This document shows, piece by piece, positions 24,348-33,513 of a stretch of 40,933 bases of DNA. Below the pieces are notes generated by a model that ran no database searches, had not been told where the DNA came from, and saw nothing but the letters and a program-made list of their open reading frames with translations. Positions within the stretch are counted from its first letter, which is position 1, and every line of letters begins with the position of its first letter. Made by a program: the position numbers and the translations under genes. Location of the stretch: positions 1-40,933 of the forward strand of contig JAEZHP010000165.1 of the NCBI GenBank assembly GCA_023416515.1. The letters run 5' to 3'. Source of the stretch: Pseudomonadota bacterium. GTDB lineage: Bacteria; Pseudomonadota; Alphaproteobacteria; Sphingomonadales; Sphingomonadaceae.

Positions 24348-25022
24348 CTATGCGCCGCCGGCCGGTGGAGGCGGCTCCCCCGGGGAGACGGGGAGATGCC
24401 AGCCGCGGCGGATGGCGACGAGGCGGAGCGCGAAGCAGGCGAGGCCGCCGGTGACCGCGGTGAGAACCACGGGAAAGCCGAGCAGCTCGCCAACCACAAC
24501 GATGCCCGCGCCGAGGAGCGCCGCGACGGCATAAAAATCTCGGCGCAAAACGGCGGGGATCTCGGCGAGAAGGATGTCGCGGAGCATGCCCCCGCCGACT
24601 CCGGTCACCATTCCGAGCAGGGCCGCCATGACCGGGCTGAGCCCGAACGCCAGCGCCTTCTCTGCCCCGGCGACGCAGAAGAAGGCCAGTCCCGCCGCAT
24701 CGAGCAGGCGCACCGGATTGCGCAGTTTCTCGATCAATCCGCAAAAGAAGAAGGCGATCAGGCCGGCGATTAGCGACACCGCCAGATAGCGCCAGTCGAC
24801 CAGGGCAGCGGGCGGGACGGCACCGATCATCAAGTCGCGGCTGAGTCCGCCGAAGGTCGCGGTCACGAAGCCGATCACCAGCACGCCGTACATGTCGAGC
24901 CGTTGCCGAACGCCGGCCATCGACCCGCTGATCGCGAAGGCGAAGGTCCCGCACAGATCGAGCGTGATGACGAGCGAGCGCACCGGCTCGCTGTTGGGAT
25001 CGATTTCCGGGATCGGCACCAT
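24348..25022 (-). CDS. TRIC-type cation channel family protein (YadS/YicG-like)
   Basis: 224 residues with seven membrane helices arranged as an internal duplication. The paired signature loops are TATFGGLSRDLMIGAVPP (about 54-71) and TGVGGGMLRDILLAEIPA (about 139-156). These glycine-rich GGxxRD motifs define the bacterial UPF0126/TRIC family of trimeric channels. The tail is Pro-rich. The gene lies 9 bp downstream of the amidohydrolase stop, so the two are probably cotranscribed. No functional link between them is evident. Confidence 0.92.
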   Translation of the reverse strand: MVPIPEIDPNSEPVRSLVITLDLCGTFAFAISGSMAGVRQRLDMYGVLVIGFVTATFGGLSRDLMIGAVPPAALVDWRYLAVSLIAGLIAFFFCGLIEKLRNPVRLLDAAGLAFFCVAGAEKALAFGLSPVMAALLGMVTGVGGGMLRDILLAEIPAVLRRDFYAVAALLGAGIVVVGELLGFPVVLTAVTGGLACFALRLVAIRRGWHLPVSPGEPPPPAGGA

Positions 25023-25031
25023 GCGCGCTGC

Positions 25032-26306
25032 TTAGCGCGATGGTGCGATCCAGGCCATCGCAGCGGTCACCATCGTTTCAACGCCGGTTCGAAGGGTCGG
25101 GTGGAGGACCGGTGCGAAGCGGGGATTGTGGTTGGTCGGGATCTCGTTGAGCCGGCCTTCCGCCTTCGCCTTCTCGTAGCTGTCCGGATCGGTGCCGCCG
25201 ACGAACCAGAAGACCGAGGGGACCCCCCATTCGCCTCCGAATGAGCCGAAATCCTCGCTCGCTGAGGTGGGTCCGACGTGGCGCACCCGCTCCTCGCTGA
25301 ACTGCGCCTCGAACGCGGCCCGGACCCGAGCAGCGGCGTCCGAGTCGTTGACGACGAGCGGATAGCGGTCGAGCGGAACGATCTCGGGCGGCTTGGGAGC
25401 GCCCGACGCCTCGGCCTCGGAATTGACGATCCGGGTGATCGCGGCGAGCACGCGCTCGCGCACCTGGTCGTCGAAGGTCCGGATGTTGAGGAGGATGACG
25501 GCCTCGTCGGGAATGACGTTCGCCTTCGTCCCGGCCTGCAGTGCCCCGACAGTGACCACGGCGGCTTCGCTTGCGCCGATCTCACGCGAGACGATGGTCT
25601 GAAGGCGCATCACCGTGGCCGCCGCCATGACGACGGGGTCGACGCTCGCCTGAGGCATGGAGCCGTGGGCGCCGCGCCCGAACAGAGTGATCTTGAAGCT
25701 GTCCGCGGCCGAGGTGATGGCGCCGCTGCGCCCAGCGACTGCGCCCGCGGGCCCAACCATGACATGCTGGCCGAGCACAACCTCTGGCTTGGGAAAGCGG
25801 TCGAACAGGCCGTCGTCGATCATCGCTCGGGCGCCCTGGGCGGTCTCTTCGCCGGGCTGGAACACCGCCATGATCGTGCCGCGCCACGACTCGCGCTGCT
25901 CGGCCAAGATCCGCGCCGCCCCGGCGAGCCAGGTCACGTGCATGTCGTGGCCGCAGGCGTGCATGACCGGAGTCTCGACGCCGTCGGCGCCGGTGGCGGT
26001 GACTTTGCTGGCATAGGGAAGGCCGGTCGCTTCCTTGATCGGAAGCGCGTCCATGTCGGCGCGAAGCATGATCGTGGGGCCGTCGCCGTTCTTGAGGAGG
26101 CCGACGACTCCGGTGCCGCCGACCCCCGCGGTCACCTCGAAGCCGCAGTCGCGCAATCGATCGGCCGCGATGCCCGCGGTGCGGGTCTCCTGCATCGACA
26201 GCTCGGGATGGGCGTGAATATCCTTGTAAAGCGCTTCGAGGTCGGGAAGCAGGCCGTCGAGCGGGGCGAGGATTGCGGAAGCCTGAGATCCGGACTGGGC
26301 GGCCAT
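25032..26306 (-). CDS. M20 family metallo-amidohydrolase
   Basis: 424-residue zinc hydrolase of the M20D type that cleaves N-acyl or carbamoyl amino-acid amides. Motifs are DIHAHPELSMQET (about 29-41), RADMDALPIKE (82-92), the metal site MHACGHDMH (Cys118, His120, Asp121, His123) and PGEETAQGA (Glu153/Glu154 as base and ligand). The dimerisation domain follows, then the late histidine of TNHNPRFAP. No signal peptide is evident, so it is probably cytoplasmic. GAGGAGGAGGTGG precedes the ATG. The substrate cannot be predicted. Confidence 0.92.
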   Translation of the reverse strand: MAAQSGSQASAILAPLDGLLPDLEALYKDIHAHPELSMQETRTAGIAADRLRDCGFEVTAGVGGTGVVGLLKNGDGPTIMLRADMDALPIKEATGLPYASKVTATGADGVETPVMHACGHDMHVTWLAGAARILAEQRESWRGTIMAVFQPGEETAQGARAMIDDGLFDRFPKPEVVLGQHVMVGPAGAVAGRSGAITSAADSFKITLFGRGAHGSMPQASVDPVVMAAATVMRLQTIVSREIGASEAAVVTVGALQAGTKANVIPDEAVILLNIRTFDDQVRERVLAAITRIVNSEAEASGAPKPPEIVPLDRYPLVVNDSDAAARVRAAFEAQFSEERVRHVGPTSASEDFGSFGGEWGVPSVFWFVGGTDPDSYEKAKAEGRLNEIPTNHNPRFAPVLHPTLRTGVETMVTAAMAWIAPSR

Positions 26307-26410
26307 CCCACCTCCTCCTCAATTCCAACTGGCCCAGTCTAAGCGCTCGAAACCGCAATGCGTTGCTACAGCCTCTCGCCCACCTGAAAAAACCAAAGGC
26401 GGACGGCCTG

Positions 26411-28081
26411 TCAGGACAGGCGCGGCTGATCCGAATAAGGCGCGGTCCAATCGCGGTCGTCGGCTTCAGTTGCCTCGGGCGGGTGGCCGGTCTGACGCTC
26501 GATGAGACGGCGCACCGGAGGGTCGCCCTCGCCCTTGTGCAGGGCACGGATCCGCTCCCCGACGGCCGCTTCGTCCAAGGTCAGGCGGCGGTTGTGGCGG
26601 ACATATTCGGTCCAGGTCGGGCTGTGGTAGCGCTCGATCCACAGCTCCGGGTCGGCGAGGTCGCGCAGAAGCGACCAGCGGCGTGCTCCGTTGCGGCGTC
26701 GGACGACCCGGCGCTCGGCCATGACTTCGAGGAAGGCCGGCACGTCCTCGCGCGCGATCCGATATTCGATGGTTACGACGACCGGCCCGGTGCGCGCCTG
26801 GACGGGGACCGCGGTTGCGGGCTCGGAGAAGCCCATCGGGTCGAGGTTCATGTCCTCGGTCTCGGGAAGCCGGAACCAGCGGCCGAGCAGGATGCAGCCG
26901 ACCTGAACTGCGGCGGCGATAAGGAGCGCGGTCGGAAGACTCCACAGCTCGGTGACGAAGCCCCAGGTCCAGGCGCCGATCGCCATGCCGCCGAACGTCG
27001 CCATCTGGTAGAGCGACAGGGCGCGGGCGACGACCCAGCGCGGCGACGACATTTGAACCGTCGCGTTGAGGATCGACACCACCAGCACCCAACCGCTGCC
27101 GCACAGCAGCAAGGCCGGCATGGTGATGAGGAGGGAGGTGCTGAACGCCGACACGACCATGCCGATGGCAGAGCCGAGCAAGGCGCAGCGGACGATCAGC
27201 TCGTTGGAGAATGCCAAGCGCAGCCGGTGCGAGCCCAGTGCTCCTGCCACCGCTCCGACCCCGAACGCGCCGAGGAGCAGGCCGTATATCTCGGCGCCGC
27301 CCTGGATCATGTCTCGGGCGATCAGCGGCATGAGGGCGCCGACGGCGCTGGAGCCGAGGCCGGTGACGAAGCCGCGTATCAGCGTCGTGTTGATCGCCGG
27401 GCTCATCGCGACGTAGCGGATGCCCGAGTGGATCGCTCGGCCGAGCCGCTCGCGTGGCAGCACGCGCTTCTCGAGCTTCGGCCGCCAGCTGAGGAGGACG
27501 AAGATAAGGGCGATATAGCTGACCGCGTTGATCGCGAAGGCGACCGCCGCGCCCGCAACCGCAACAATGACGCCGCCAATCGCTGGACCGAGGCTTCGCG
27601 CAAGGTTGAAGCCCATGCTGTTCAGAGTCACCGCCGACGGAATGATCTCACGCGGGACCATGATTCCGACGGACGCCTGCCAGGCGGGCGCGTTTAGCGC
27701 CGCGCCGCAGCCGATCAGGAAGGTGAAGAGGAGAAGAAGCCACGGCGTGACGAGGCCGAGATAGGCAACGAGGGCGAGGGCCGCCGACACGGCGAACATG
27801 AAGAGCTGGGAGACCAGCATCATCTTGCGCTTGTCGAAACCGTCGGCGAGCGCTCCCGCGACCAGGGCGAGGAGAACGATCGGAAGAGTGATCGAGGCCT
27901 GGACGAGGGTCACCATCTGAGGCGAAGCGCCGAGGTCGACCATCATCCAGGCGGCGCCGACGCTCTGGATCATTCCGCCGAAGCTGGAGAGCAAGGTGGC
28001 GGTCCACACGGCGCGGAAGATGGAATGGCGGAACGGCGCCATGCCGGACGCTGGCGCGGCGTGTGCCGCCTGAGTGCTCAT
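26411..28081 (-). CDS. MFS transporter (MFS_3/EntS-like) with C-terminal cytoplasmic domain
   Basis: 556 residues from the ATG at 28081. The frame runs on to 28192 but the extra part is Arg-rich and unconvincing, and the ribosome site before 28081 is weak. The 12-helix major facilitator core ends near residue 425, with the loop ADGFDKRKMM between helices 2 and 3. It is followed by a ~130-residue domain (VVVTIEYRIAREDVPAFLEV; WIERYHSPTWTEYVRHN) resembling an ABM-like ferredoxin fold. This arrangement is typical of the PF05977-type permeases. They export small molecules such as siderophores or drugs; no siderophore genes are nearby, so the substrate is open. Confidence 0.88.
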   Translation of the reverse strand: MSTQAAHAAPASGMAPFRHSIFRAVWTATLLSSFGGMIQSVGAAWMMVDLGASPQMVTLVQASITLPIVLLALVAGALADGFDKRKMMLVSQLFMFAVSAALALVAYLGLVTPWLLLLFTFLIGCGAALNAPAWQASVGIMVPREIIPSAVTLNSMGFNLARSLGPAIGGVIVAVAGAAVAFAINAVSYIALIFVLLSWRPKLEKRVLPRERLGRAIHSGIRYVAMSPAINTTLIRGFVTGLGSSAVGALMPLIARDMIQGGAEIYGLLLGAFGVGAVAGALGSHRLRLAFSNELIVRCALLGSAIGMVVSAFSTSLLITMPALLLCGSGWVLVVSILNATVQMSSPRWVVARALSLYQMATFGGMAIGAWTWGFVTELWSLPTALLIAAAVQVGCILLGRWFRLPETEDMNLDPMGFSEPATAVPVQARTGPVVVTIEYRIAREDVPAFLEVMAERRVVRRRNGARRWSLLRDLADPELWIERYHSPTWTEYVRHNRRLTLDEAAVGERIRALHKGEGDPPVRRLIERQTGHPPEATEADDRDWTAPYSDQPRLS

Positions 28082-28416
28082 GACCGTCGCGGTCGGATTG
28101 CCAACGACCTTCTCCGCTGCCGCCCTTCGCCCAACGCTGCGGCGCCGGAGGGGTTCAGAGCAACGGCGCCATCTGGCGGCCCTCCGGTCCACAGCGGCTT
28201 GACCCGCGCGAATTCATCCTTACGTCGGTCTCATGCATCGTCAGCCCGTCTTCAGGCGCTTTCGCACTCATTCGGGACAGCTCCTCGCGGGCGCCTAGCC
28301 CCAGCCCGCGCCATTTTTCCAAGCGGACTGGGGGGATTTTCCAAATCGGCATCGAATGAGAGCGCTTTGCGCTCCTTTGCCGTTTCAACGCTCCATTTCC
28401 GGCTGGCAGAAGCAAC
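28082..28416. other. Divergent intergenic region between MFS gene and rnk
   Basis: About 335 bp that must carry promoters for both directions. I see no convincing gene: a minus-strand open frame (28155-28418) lacks a ribosome site and family features. A small hairpin (GAGCGC-TTT-GCGCTC, 28360-28374) lies about 45 bases before the rnk start and could sit in its leader. No clear sigma factor boxes were recognised. Confidence 0.5.
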
Positions 28417-28830
28417 ATGGCACAGGCTCACACGACGCGCGGCGCAAAGAAGCCGCCGATTCACCTTTCCGAAGCGGACTATGACGTCATCGCCGATCTG
28501 GCGCTGGCCATGCAGAAGCGCGCGCCCGATCTCTCCCAGCTGATCCTCGACGAGATCAATCGGGCCAAGGTTCATGCCAACGGCGCGGTCCCGAAAGACG
28601 TGGTGACGCTCGGCTCGGAAGTCGCCTTCCTCGACGACACGACCGGCGAGGAGCGGCGGCTCCAGCTCGTCCTTCCGCAGAACGCCGATATCCAGGCGGA
28701 CCGCATTTCCGTCATGACCCCGGTCGGCGCCGGCCTCATCGGAATGAGCGTTGGCCGCGAGATCAGCTGGCCGACCCCCGACGGCCGTCCCCGGATCCTT
28801 CGAATCCTCGAGGTGAAGCAGCAGCCCTAG
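28417..28830 (+). CDS. rnk: Rnk-type regulator of nucleoside diphosphate kinase (GreA/GreB C-terminal fold)
   Basis: 137 residues. A short N-terminal helical part (HLSEADYDVIADLALAMQ) replaces the long coiled coil of GreA. It is followed by the FKBP-like GreA/GreB C-terminal domain (DVVTLGSEVAFLDD; VMTPVGAGLIGMSVGREISW; LRILEV). Rnk proteins bind RNA polymerase and influence nucleoside diphosphate kinase levels; they lack the acidic tip needed for transcript cleavage. It is 78 bp upstream of the glutamate dehydrogenase on the same strand. Cotranscription is possible. Confidence 0.88.
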   Translation: MAQAHTTRGAKKPPIHLSEADYDVIADLALAMQKRAPDLSQLILDEINRAKVHANGAVPKDVVTLGSEVAFLDDTTGEERRLQLVLPQNADIQADRISVMTPVGAGLIGMSVGREISWPTPDGRPRILRILEVKQQP

Positions 28831-28908
28831 CGGGGCGTGCGGTCCTTATCCGCAGCCCTTCGCACCCGCGCGCCTTCACTCCTTGCCGCTGATCGAGGTT
28901 CTTCAGCC

Positions 28909-31900
28909 ATGACCGACCATTCCGCCCTTCTCCACGACGCCCGTTCCGCCCTTTCCGAGCGTCTCGGCCGACCGCTCACGACAGAGGAGCAATCCTTTGT
29001 CGCACACCTCCTCGCCGACACCGGGATCGCCGCTCAAAGCTGGGCGTGGACTGAAGGCTTCCAGGACGTCGTGGCCAGCAGCAACGGTCTCGTCGGCGAC
29101 CATGCGCGCTTTCTCGAGGAATGGCGCGGCGCGTTCGGTGCAGGCTATCGCGAAATGTTCGACCCTGCCGCGGCACTCGCCGACATCGTCGCGATCGAGG
29201 ACATGGGCCCGGCCGACCGCATCGGAATCCGCGCCTACCGGCACAGCGACGATCCGACCACGCGGTTCCGCTTCAAACTCTATCATCGCGACGAGGCCGC
29301 GCCGCTCGCCGACGTGCTCGCTATCCTGGAGCCGATGGGCCTTCGAGCGATGGTCGAGGAAGGGTTCCCGGCGCGGCCGGCGTCGGGCGGCGAGATCTGG
29401 GTCCATGAATTCCTCGTCGACGACCCGCGCGGCGCCGACCTCGTCCTCGACGACGTCGCGCGCGAGTTCGAGGCGGCGTTCGTCGCCATCTGGAACGGCG
29501 AGACCGAGAATGACGGCTTCAACCGCCTGGTGCTCGAGATCGGCGCGCAGTGGCGCGACGCTGCTGCGATCCGCGCGCTCGCTCGCTACCGCCAGCAGAC
29601 CCGCCTCGACGGTTCGCAGCGCACCCAGATCCGGGCGCTCGTCGAGCACGCCCATATCACCCGGCTGCTGATCGAGCTGTTCCGCGTGAAGTTCGATCCG
29701 GACAGCGGCGAGAGCCTCGACCAGCGCGAGATCAGCGCTGCGGACATTTCCCGCCTGATCGAGGAGCAGCTTCAGCTGGTGTCGAGCCTTGAGGACGACC
29801 GCGTTCTGCGCCGCCTCTACCAACTCGTCCTCGCGACCAAGCGCACCAACTTCTTCCAGCTCGACGGAGAGGGCCGGCCGAACCGCGCTATCGCCTTGAA
29901 GATCGCGAGCCGCGAGATCGCAGACCTTCCCGAGCCCAAGCCCTATCGCGAGATTTTCGTGTCCTCGCCGGACGTGGAAGGCGTCCACCTCCGCTTCGGC
30001 GCGGCGGCGCGCGGCGGCCTGCGCTGGTCCGACCGGCGCGACGACTTCCGCACTGAGGTGCTCGGCCTGGTCAAGGCGCAGCAGGTGAAGAATGCCGTGA
30101 TCGTGCCGGTCGGCGCGAAGGGCGGCTTCATCGTCAAGGGCACCCGGCCGTCCGATCCGGCGGCGTTCCGCGAGGCGGGCAAGCAGGCCTACCGCGCTTT
30201 CCTGTCTGCGATGCTGGACGTCACCGACAATCTCGGCGCCGACGGCCAGCCGGTCGCTCCGGCGCGCACCGTCAGCCATGACGAGGCCGATCCCTATCTC
30301 GTCGTCGCCGCCGACAAGGGCACGGCGACCTTCTCCGACATCGCCAACGAGGTCGCGACCTCGCGCGGCTTCTGGCTCGGCGACGCTTTCGCGTCCGGCG
30401 GATCGGCCGGTTACGACCACAAGGCGATGGCGATCACCGCCCGCGGCGCCTGGGAAGCGGTCAAGCGGCACTTCCGCGAGGTCGGCAAGGACATCCAGAG
30501 CGAGGCGTTCACCGCCGTCGGAGTCGGCGACATGTCGGGCGACGTGTTCGGCAACGGCATGCTGCTCTCGAGGAAGACCAAGCTCGTCGCCGCGTTCGAC
30601 CATCGCGACATCTTCATCGATCCGGATCCCGACCCCGAAACGTCGTGGGCGGAGCGCAAGCGGCTGTTCGAGCTTCAGGCCTCATCCTGGCAGGATTATG
30701 ACCGTTCGAAGCTTTCGCGCGGCGGTACGGTGATTTCGCGCGGCGCTAAGTCGGCGGGTCTTTCGCCCGAGGCGCGAGCCGTGCTCGGCGTGGAGCAGGA
30801 GACGCTCACGCCCACCGAGCTCATCAAGGCGATCCTCCGGGCGCCGGTCGAATTGCTCTACATGGGCGGCATCGGCACCTATGTGAAATCCGCCGCCGAG
30901 AGCCATCTCGACGTGTCGGACAAGACCAACGACGCCATCCGCGTCGACGGCCGCGAGCTTCGCGCCGCGATCGTCGGCGAGGGCGCGAATCTCGGCTTCA
31001 CCCAGGCGGGGCGGATCGAGTTCGCCCGGCGCGGCGGGCGGATCAACACCGATGCGATCGACAACAGCGCCGGGGTCGACAGCTCGGACCTCGAGGTCAA
31101 CATCAAGATCCTGACGTCCGACCTCGAGCGGCGCGGCGACCTCTCGCGGCCCGACCGCGACTCGCTCCTCGTCGAGATGACCGATGAGGTCGCCGAGCAT
31201 GTGCTGGCGCACAACCATTCTCAGACGCTCGCGCTCAGCCTGGTGGAGGCCGACGCGTCCGACCAGCTGGCCGAGCATGCGCATTTCATCGCCGAGCTCG
31301 AAGCTTCAGGGCGGCTCAACCGGGCAGTCGAGGGGCTTCCCGACGCGACGGCGCTCGAGGAGCGGCGCGAGCGGGGCGAAGGCCTGGCGCGGCCCGAGCT
31401 CGCGGTGCTGCTCGCTTACGGCAAACTCGATTTCTTCGACGAGCTGATCGCCACCGACGCGCCCGACGATCTTTATTTCGAGCGGACGCTGAAGGCCTAT
31501 TTCCCCAAGCATCTGGCCCGGTTCGAGGAGGCGCTTGGCCGCCACCGGCTGCGGCGCGAGATCATCGCGACCGCGCTCGGCAACCGGCTGATCGACGTTG
31601 CCGGGGCGAGCTTCCCCCACCGGCTGCGCTCGGCGCTGGGCTGCGACGCCGCGACCGTCGCAATCGCCTTCGCCGCGGCGGAGGAGGTTTTCGGCCTTCG
31701 CGCGCTGTGGAGCGAGGTCGATGCGCTCGACAACCGGGTCGGCGCCGACGTCCAGAAGCAGCTCTATCTCGCCCTCGTCCGCGCTTACCGGCGGCAGACC
31801 CACGCCATCGCGGCGCGCCTGCCCGAGCGGGCGCAGACGGTGGAAGCGCTCGTCGCCTTCTACAGCGCTCCGGTCCGGGACCTGATCGCGCTGGGTGCCG

Positions 31901-32391
31901 ATATGCTCGGCGACCGCGATCGCGACGCGCTTGCCGAGCGTGTGGCGGGGCTGACGCAGGCCGGCGTACCCGCCGAGCTGGCGGAGCGGATCGCGCTTCT
32001 TCCTCATCTCGGAGCGGCGACCGGAATCGCCGAGGTCGCTCAGGACCAGGAGGTGCCGCTCGCCGACATCGCCCGGCTGCACAGCGCGATCGGCGCGCGG
32101 CTCGGCTTCCACCGCTTCGTCGCGGTCGCCGACGATCTCGCGCGCGGCGCCGATCCCTATGAGGGTCTGGCGCTTCGGCGGCTCAAGTCGGACCTGCGGA
32201 GCGGCCAGGAAGCGCTGACGTGCAAAATCCTCGGCGAGGGAGCCGCGGGCGACCGCCTCGCGGCCTGGGCCGAGCGCAATTCGGAAACGGTGTCGACCGT
32301 CGTCGCCGCGATCGAGCGGGTCGAGAAATCGCCGGGAAGCTGGACCCTCGCCAAGCTGCTGGTGGCGGTCTCCGCGCTGCTGAAGCTGTAA
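28909..32391 (+). CDS. NAD-glutamate dehydrogenase, large type, N-terminally short form (1160 aa)
   Basis: Oxidative deamination of glutamate to 2-oxoglutarate with NAD+. The Bac_GDH catalytic part is plain: RGGLRWSDRRDDFRTEVLG and KAQQVKNAVIVPVGAKGGF (about 365-405). The nucleotide domain has GVGDMSGDVFGNG (about 539-551) and AIVGEGANLGFTQ. Well-known members have ~1600 residues with ACT-like regulatory domains first. Here the protein starts close to the catalytic region, and the frame is closed upstream (earliest possible start 28837, just after rnk), so roughly 400 residues are absent. I use the ATG at 28909 (GAGG about 10 bases upstream). The C-terminal helical region is complete (KLLVAVSALLKL). 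Confidence 0.93.
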   Translation: MTDHSALLHDARSALSERLGRPLTTEEQSFVAHLLADTGIAAQSWAWTEGFQDVVASSNGLVGDHARFLEEWRGAFGAGYREMFDPAAALADIVAIEDMGPADRIGIRAYRHSDDPTTRFRFKLYHRDEAAPLADVLAILEPMGLRAMVEEGFPARPASGGEIWVHEFLVDDPRGADLVLDDVAREFEAAFVAIWNGETENDGFNRLVLEIGAQWRDAAAIRALARYRQQTRLDGSQRTQIRALVEHAHITRLLIELFRVKFDPDSGESLDQREISAADISRLIEEQLQLVSSLEDDRVLRRLYQLVLATKRTNFFQLDGEGRPNRAIALKIASREIADLPEPKPYREIFVSSPDVEGVHLRFGAAARGGLRWSDRRDDFRTEVLGLVKAQQVKNAVIVPVGAKGGFIVKGTRPSDPAAFREAGKQAYRAFLSAMLDVTDNLGADGQPVAPARTVSHDEADPYLVVAADKGTATFSDIANEVATSRGFWLGDAFASGGSAGYDHKAMAITARGAWEAVKRHFREVGKDIQSEAFTAVGVGDMSGDVFGNGMLLSRKTKLVAAFDHRDIFIDPDPDPETSWAERKRLFELQASSWQDYDRSKLSRGGTVISRGAKSAGLSPEARAVLGVEQETLTPTELIKAILRAPVELLYMGGIGTYVKSAAESHLDVSDKTNDAIRVDGRELRAAIVGEGANLGFTQAGRIEFARRGGRINTDAIDNSAGVDSSDLEVNIKILTSDLERRGDLSRPDRDSLLVEMTDEVAEHVLAHNHSQTLALSLVEADASDQLAEHAHFIAELEASGRLNRAVEGLPDATALEERRERGEGLARPELAVLLAYGKLDFFDELIATDAPDDLYFERTLKAYFPKHLARFEEALGRHRLRREIIATALGNRLIDVAGASFPHRLRSALGCDAATVAIAFAAAEEVFGLRALWSEVDALDNRVGADVQKQLYLALVRAYRRQTHAIAARLPERAQTVEALVAFYSAPVRDLIALGADMLGDRDRDALAERVAGLTQAGVPAELAERIALLPHLGAATGIAEVAQDQEVPLADIARLHSAIGARLGFHRFVAVADDLARGADPYEGLALRRLKSDLRSGQEALTCKILGEGAAGDRLAAWAERNSETVSTVVAAIERVEKSPGSWTLAKLLVAVSALLKL

Positions 32392-32396
32392 GGGCT

Positions 32397-32418
32397 GCCC
32401 GCCGGTTACTCGGCGGGC
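32397..32418. terminator. Hairpin across the convergent gdh/mrpG stops
   Basis: GCCCGCCG (32397-32404) pairs perfectly with CGGCGGGC (32411-32418) around a 6-base loop that holds the TAA stop of the antiporter G gene. It could slow transcription in both directions. No T-tract follows on either strand, so it is not a classical intrinsic terminator. Confidence 0.4.
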
Positions 32419-32750
32419 GGGACTTCGCCGGTGTCCTCGGAGCGGTCGCGGTAGAGCGCTGCGCGCGCGAGCAGCATGAACGTGACCGGCGTCGTCAGCG
32501 TGACGAAGATGCCGATGAGCAGCTCGTGCACCGACAGGCGGGAGCGAAGTACAGAGAAGCAGACGATCGACGCGGTGACGATCAGCGCGAGGCCGAGCGT
32601 GCTGCCCATGGTCGGCGGGTGGAGCCGCTGGTAGAAGGTCCGCATCCGAAGCAGCCCCAGCGACCCTATGAGGGTGATCGCCGCGCCCGAAAGCACGAGG
32701 AAGGCGACGATGAGCGCCGCCCAGGCCGGAAGGTCGGGGGCCTGGATCAT
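32406..32750 (-). CDS. mrpG: Monovalent cation/H+ antiporter subunit G (MnhG/PhaG)
   Basis: 114 residues with three helices. Family motifs are IGSLGLLRMRTFYQRLHPPTMG and LSVHELLIGIFVTLTTPVTFMLL. The start overlaps the subunit F stop (ATGA). It is the last gene of the six-gene Mrp operon and a small accessory subunit needed for assembly of the antiporter complex in the inner membrane. The C-terminal tail is acidic and Pro-rich. Confidence 0.93.
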   Translation of the reverse strand: MIQAPDLPAWAALIVAFLVLSGAAITLIGSLGLLRMRTFYQRLHPPTMGSTLGLALIVTASIVCFSVLRSRLSVHELLIGIFVTLTTPVTFMLLARAALYRDRSEDTGEVPPAE

Positions 32751-33028
32751 TCGATCACCTCGCCGCGCATCAGGAACTTGGACAAGGCCACCGTGCCGAC
32801 GAAGCCGAGCAGGGCGATGACGAGCGCGGATTCGAAATAGAGCGTTCGGCCGGTCTGGATGCCGAAGGTCAGCAGCATGAGCAGCGCGTTGACATAAAGG
32901 GTGTCGAGGCCGAGCACCCGGTCCTGCGCGCGCGGGCCCACCAGGAGGCGCCAAGTCGCGCACATCATCGCGAGGCCGAGCATGACCTGCGCGGCGGTGA
33001 TCGCCCATGCCAGGGTCAGCGTCGTCAT
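32747..33028 (-). CDS. mrpF: Monovalent cation/H+ antiporter subunit F (MnhF/PhaF)
   Basis: 93 residues with three helices. The signature GPRAQDRVLGLDTLYVNAL is intact, including the conserved DR..GLD. The start overlaps the subunit E stop and the stop overlaps the subunit G start, both by 4 bp. It is a small membrane subunit that packs against E and G in the complex. Confidence 0.93.
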   Translation of the reverse strand: MTTLTLAWAITAAQVMLGLAMMCATWRLLVGPRAQDRVLGLDTLYVNALLMLLTFGIQTGRTLYFESALVIALLGFVGTVALSKFLMRGEVIE

Positions 33029-33513
33029 CGCTCGAAGACTTCCATGAGAAGAGACTCGTAACGGTCCTTGATCAGGCGGATCCACGCCTCCTCGTCGATG
33101 AGGTCGAGGACGTGGACGAGCAGCACGCCCTCGCTCCGATCGAACTGCACCCAGCAGGTGCCCGGCGTCGCGGTGATGATGAGGGCGAGTACGGTGAGCG
33201 CATGGCGGTCGGTGAGGTCGACCGGCAGGCGAACGAAGGACGAGACCATTCCGGCGCGCGGGAACAGCACGATCCGGGCGACGGCGAAGTTAGAGCGGAC
33301 GATGTCGCCCGCGACGATGGCGGCCAGTTTCAGGACGGCGCGGCCGGAGCGGATCCGGCTGGCCTTCGGACGGAGCGCGGCGATGCCGCGCACCGCCAGG
33401 AAGGTGACGGCCGCGCCGAGCAGCGCCTGGCCCGGCGAGAAAGACTGGGTGAGCAGTAGCCACATCGCGAACAAAGCGAGGGTCAGCAGCGGGTAGGGCA
33501 GGAGGCGCGTCAT
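33025..33513 (-). CDS. mrpE: Na+/H+ antiporter subunit E (MnhE/PhaE)
   Basis: 162 residues. N-terminal helices LLTLALFAMWLLLTQ and GAAVTFLAVRGIAAL are followed by the family motifs VLALIITATPGTCWVQFD and LLVHVLDLIDEEAW. The true start is the ATG at 33513, which overlaps the subunit D stop by 4 bp; the frame continues upstream inside subunit D. It is an accessory subunit of the Mrp complex. Confidence 0.92.
   Translation of the reverse strand: MTRLLPYPLLTLALFAMWLLLTQSFSPGQALLGAAVTFLAVRGIAALRPKASRIRSGRAVLKLAAIVAGDIVRSNFAVARIVLFPRAGMVSSFVRLPVDLTDRHALTVLALIITATPGTCWVQFDRSEGVLLVHVLDLIDEEAWIRLIKDRYESLLMEVFER

Noticed and set aside
28155..28418. Minus-strand open frame (87 codons) in the MFS/rnk intergenic region
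   Set aside because: No ribosome site and no compositional sign of a protein; it occupies the expected promoter region.
28903..30603. Minus-strand open frame (566 codons) opposite the glutamate dehydrogenase
   Set aside because: Shadow of the clearly assigned dehydrogenase; no start signal or motif.
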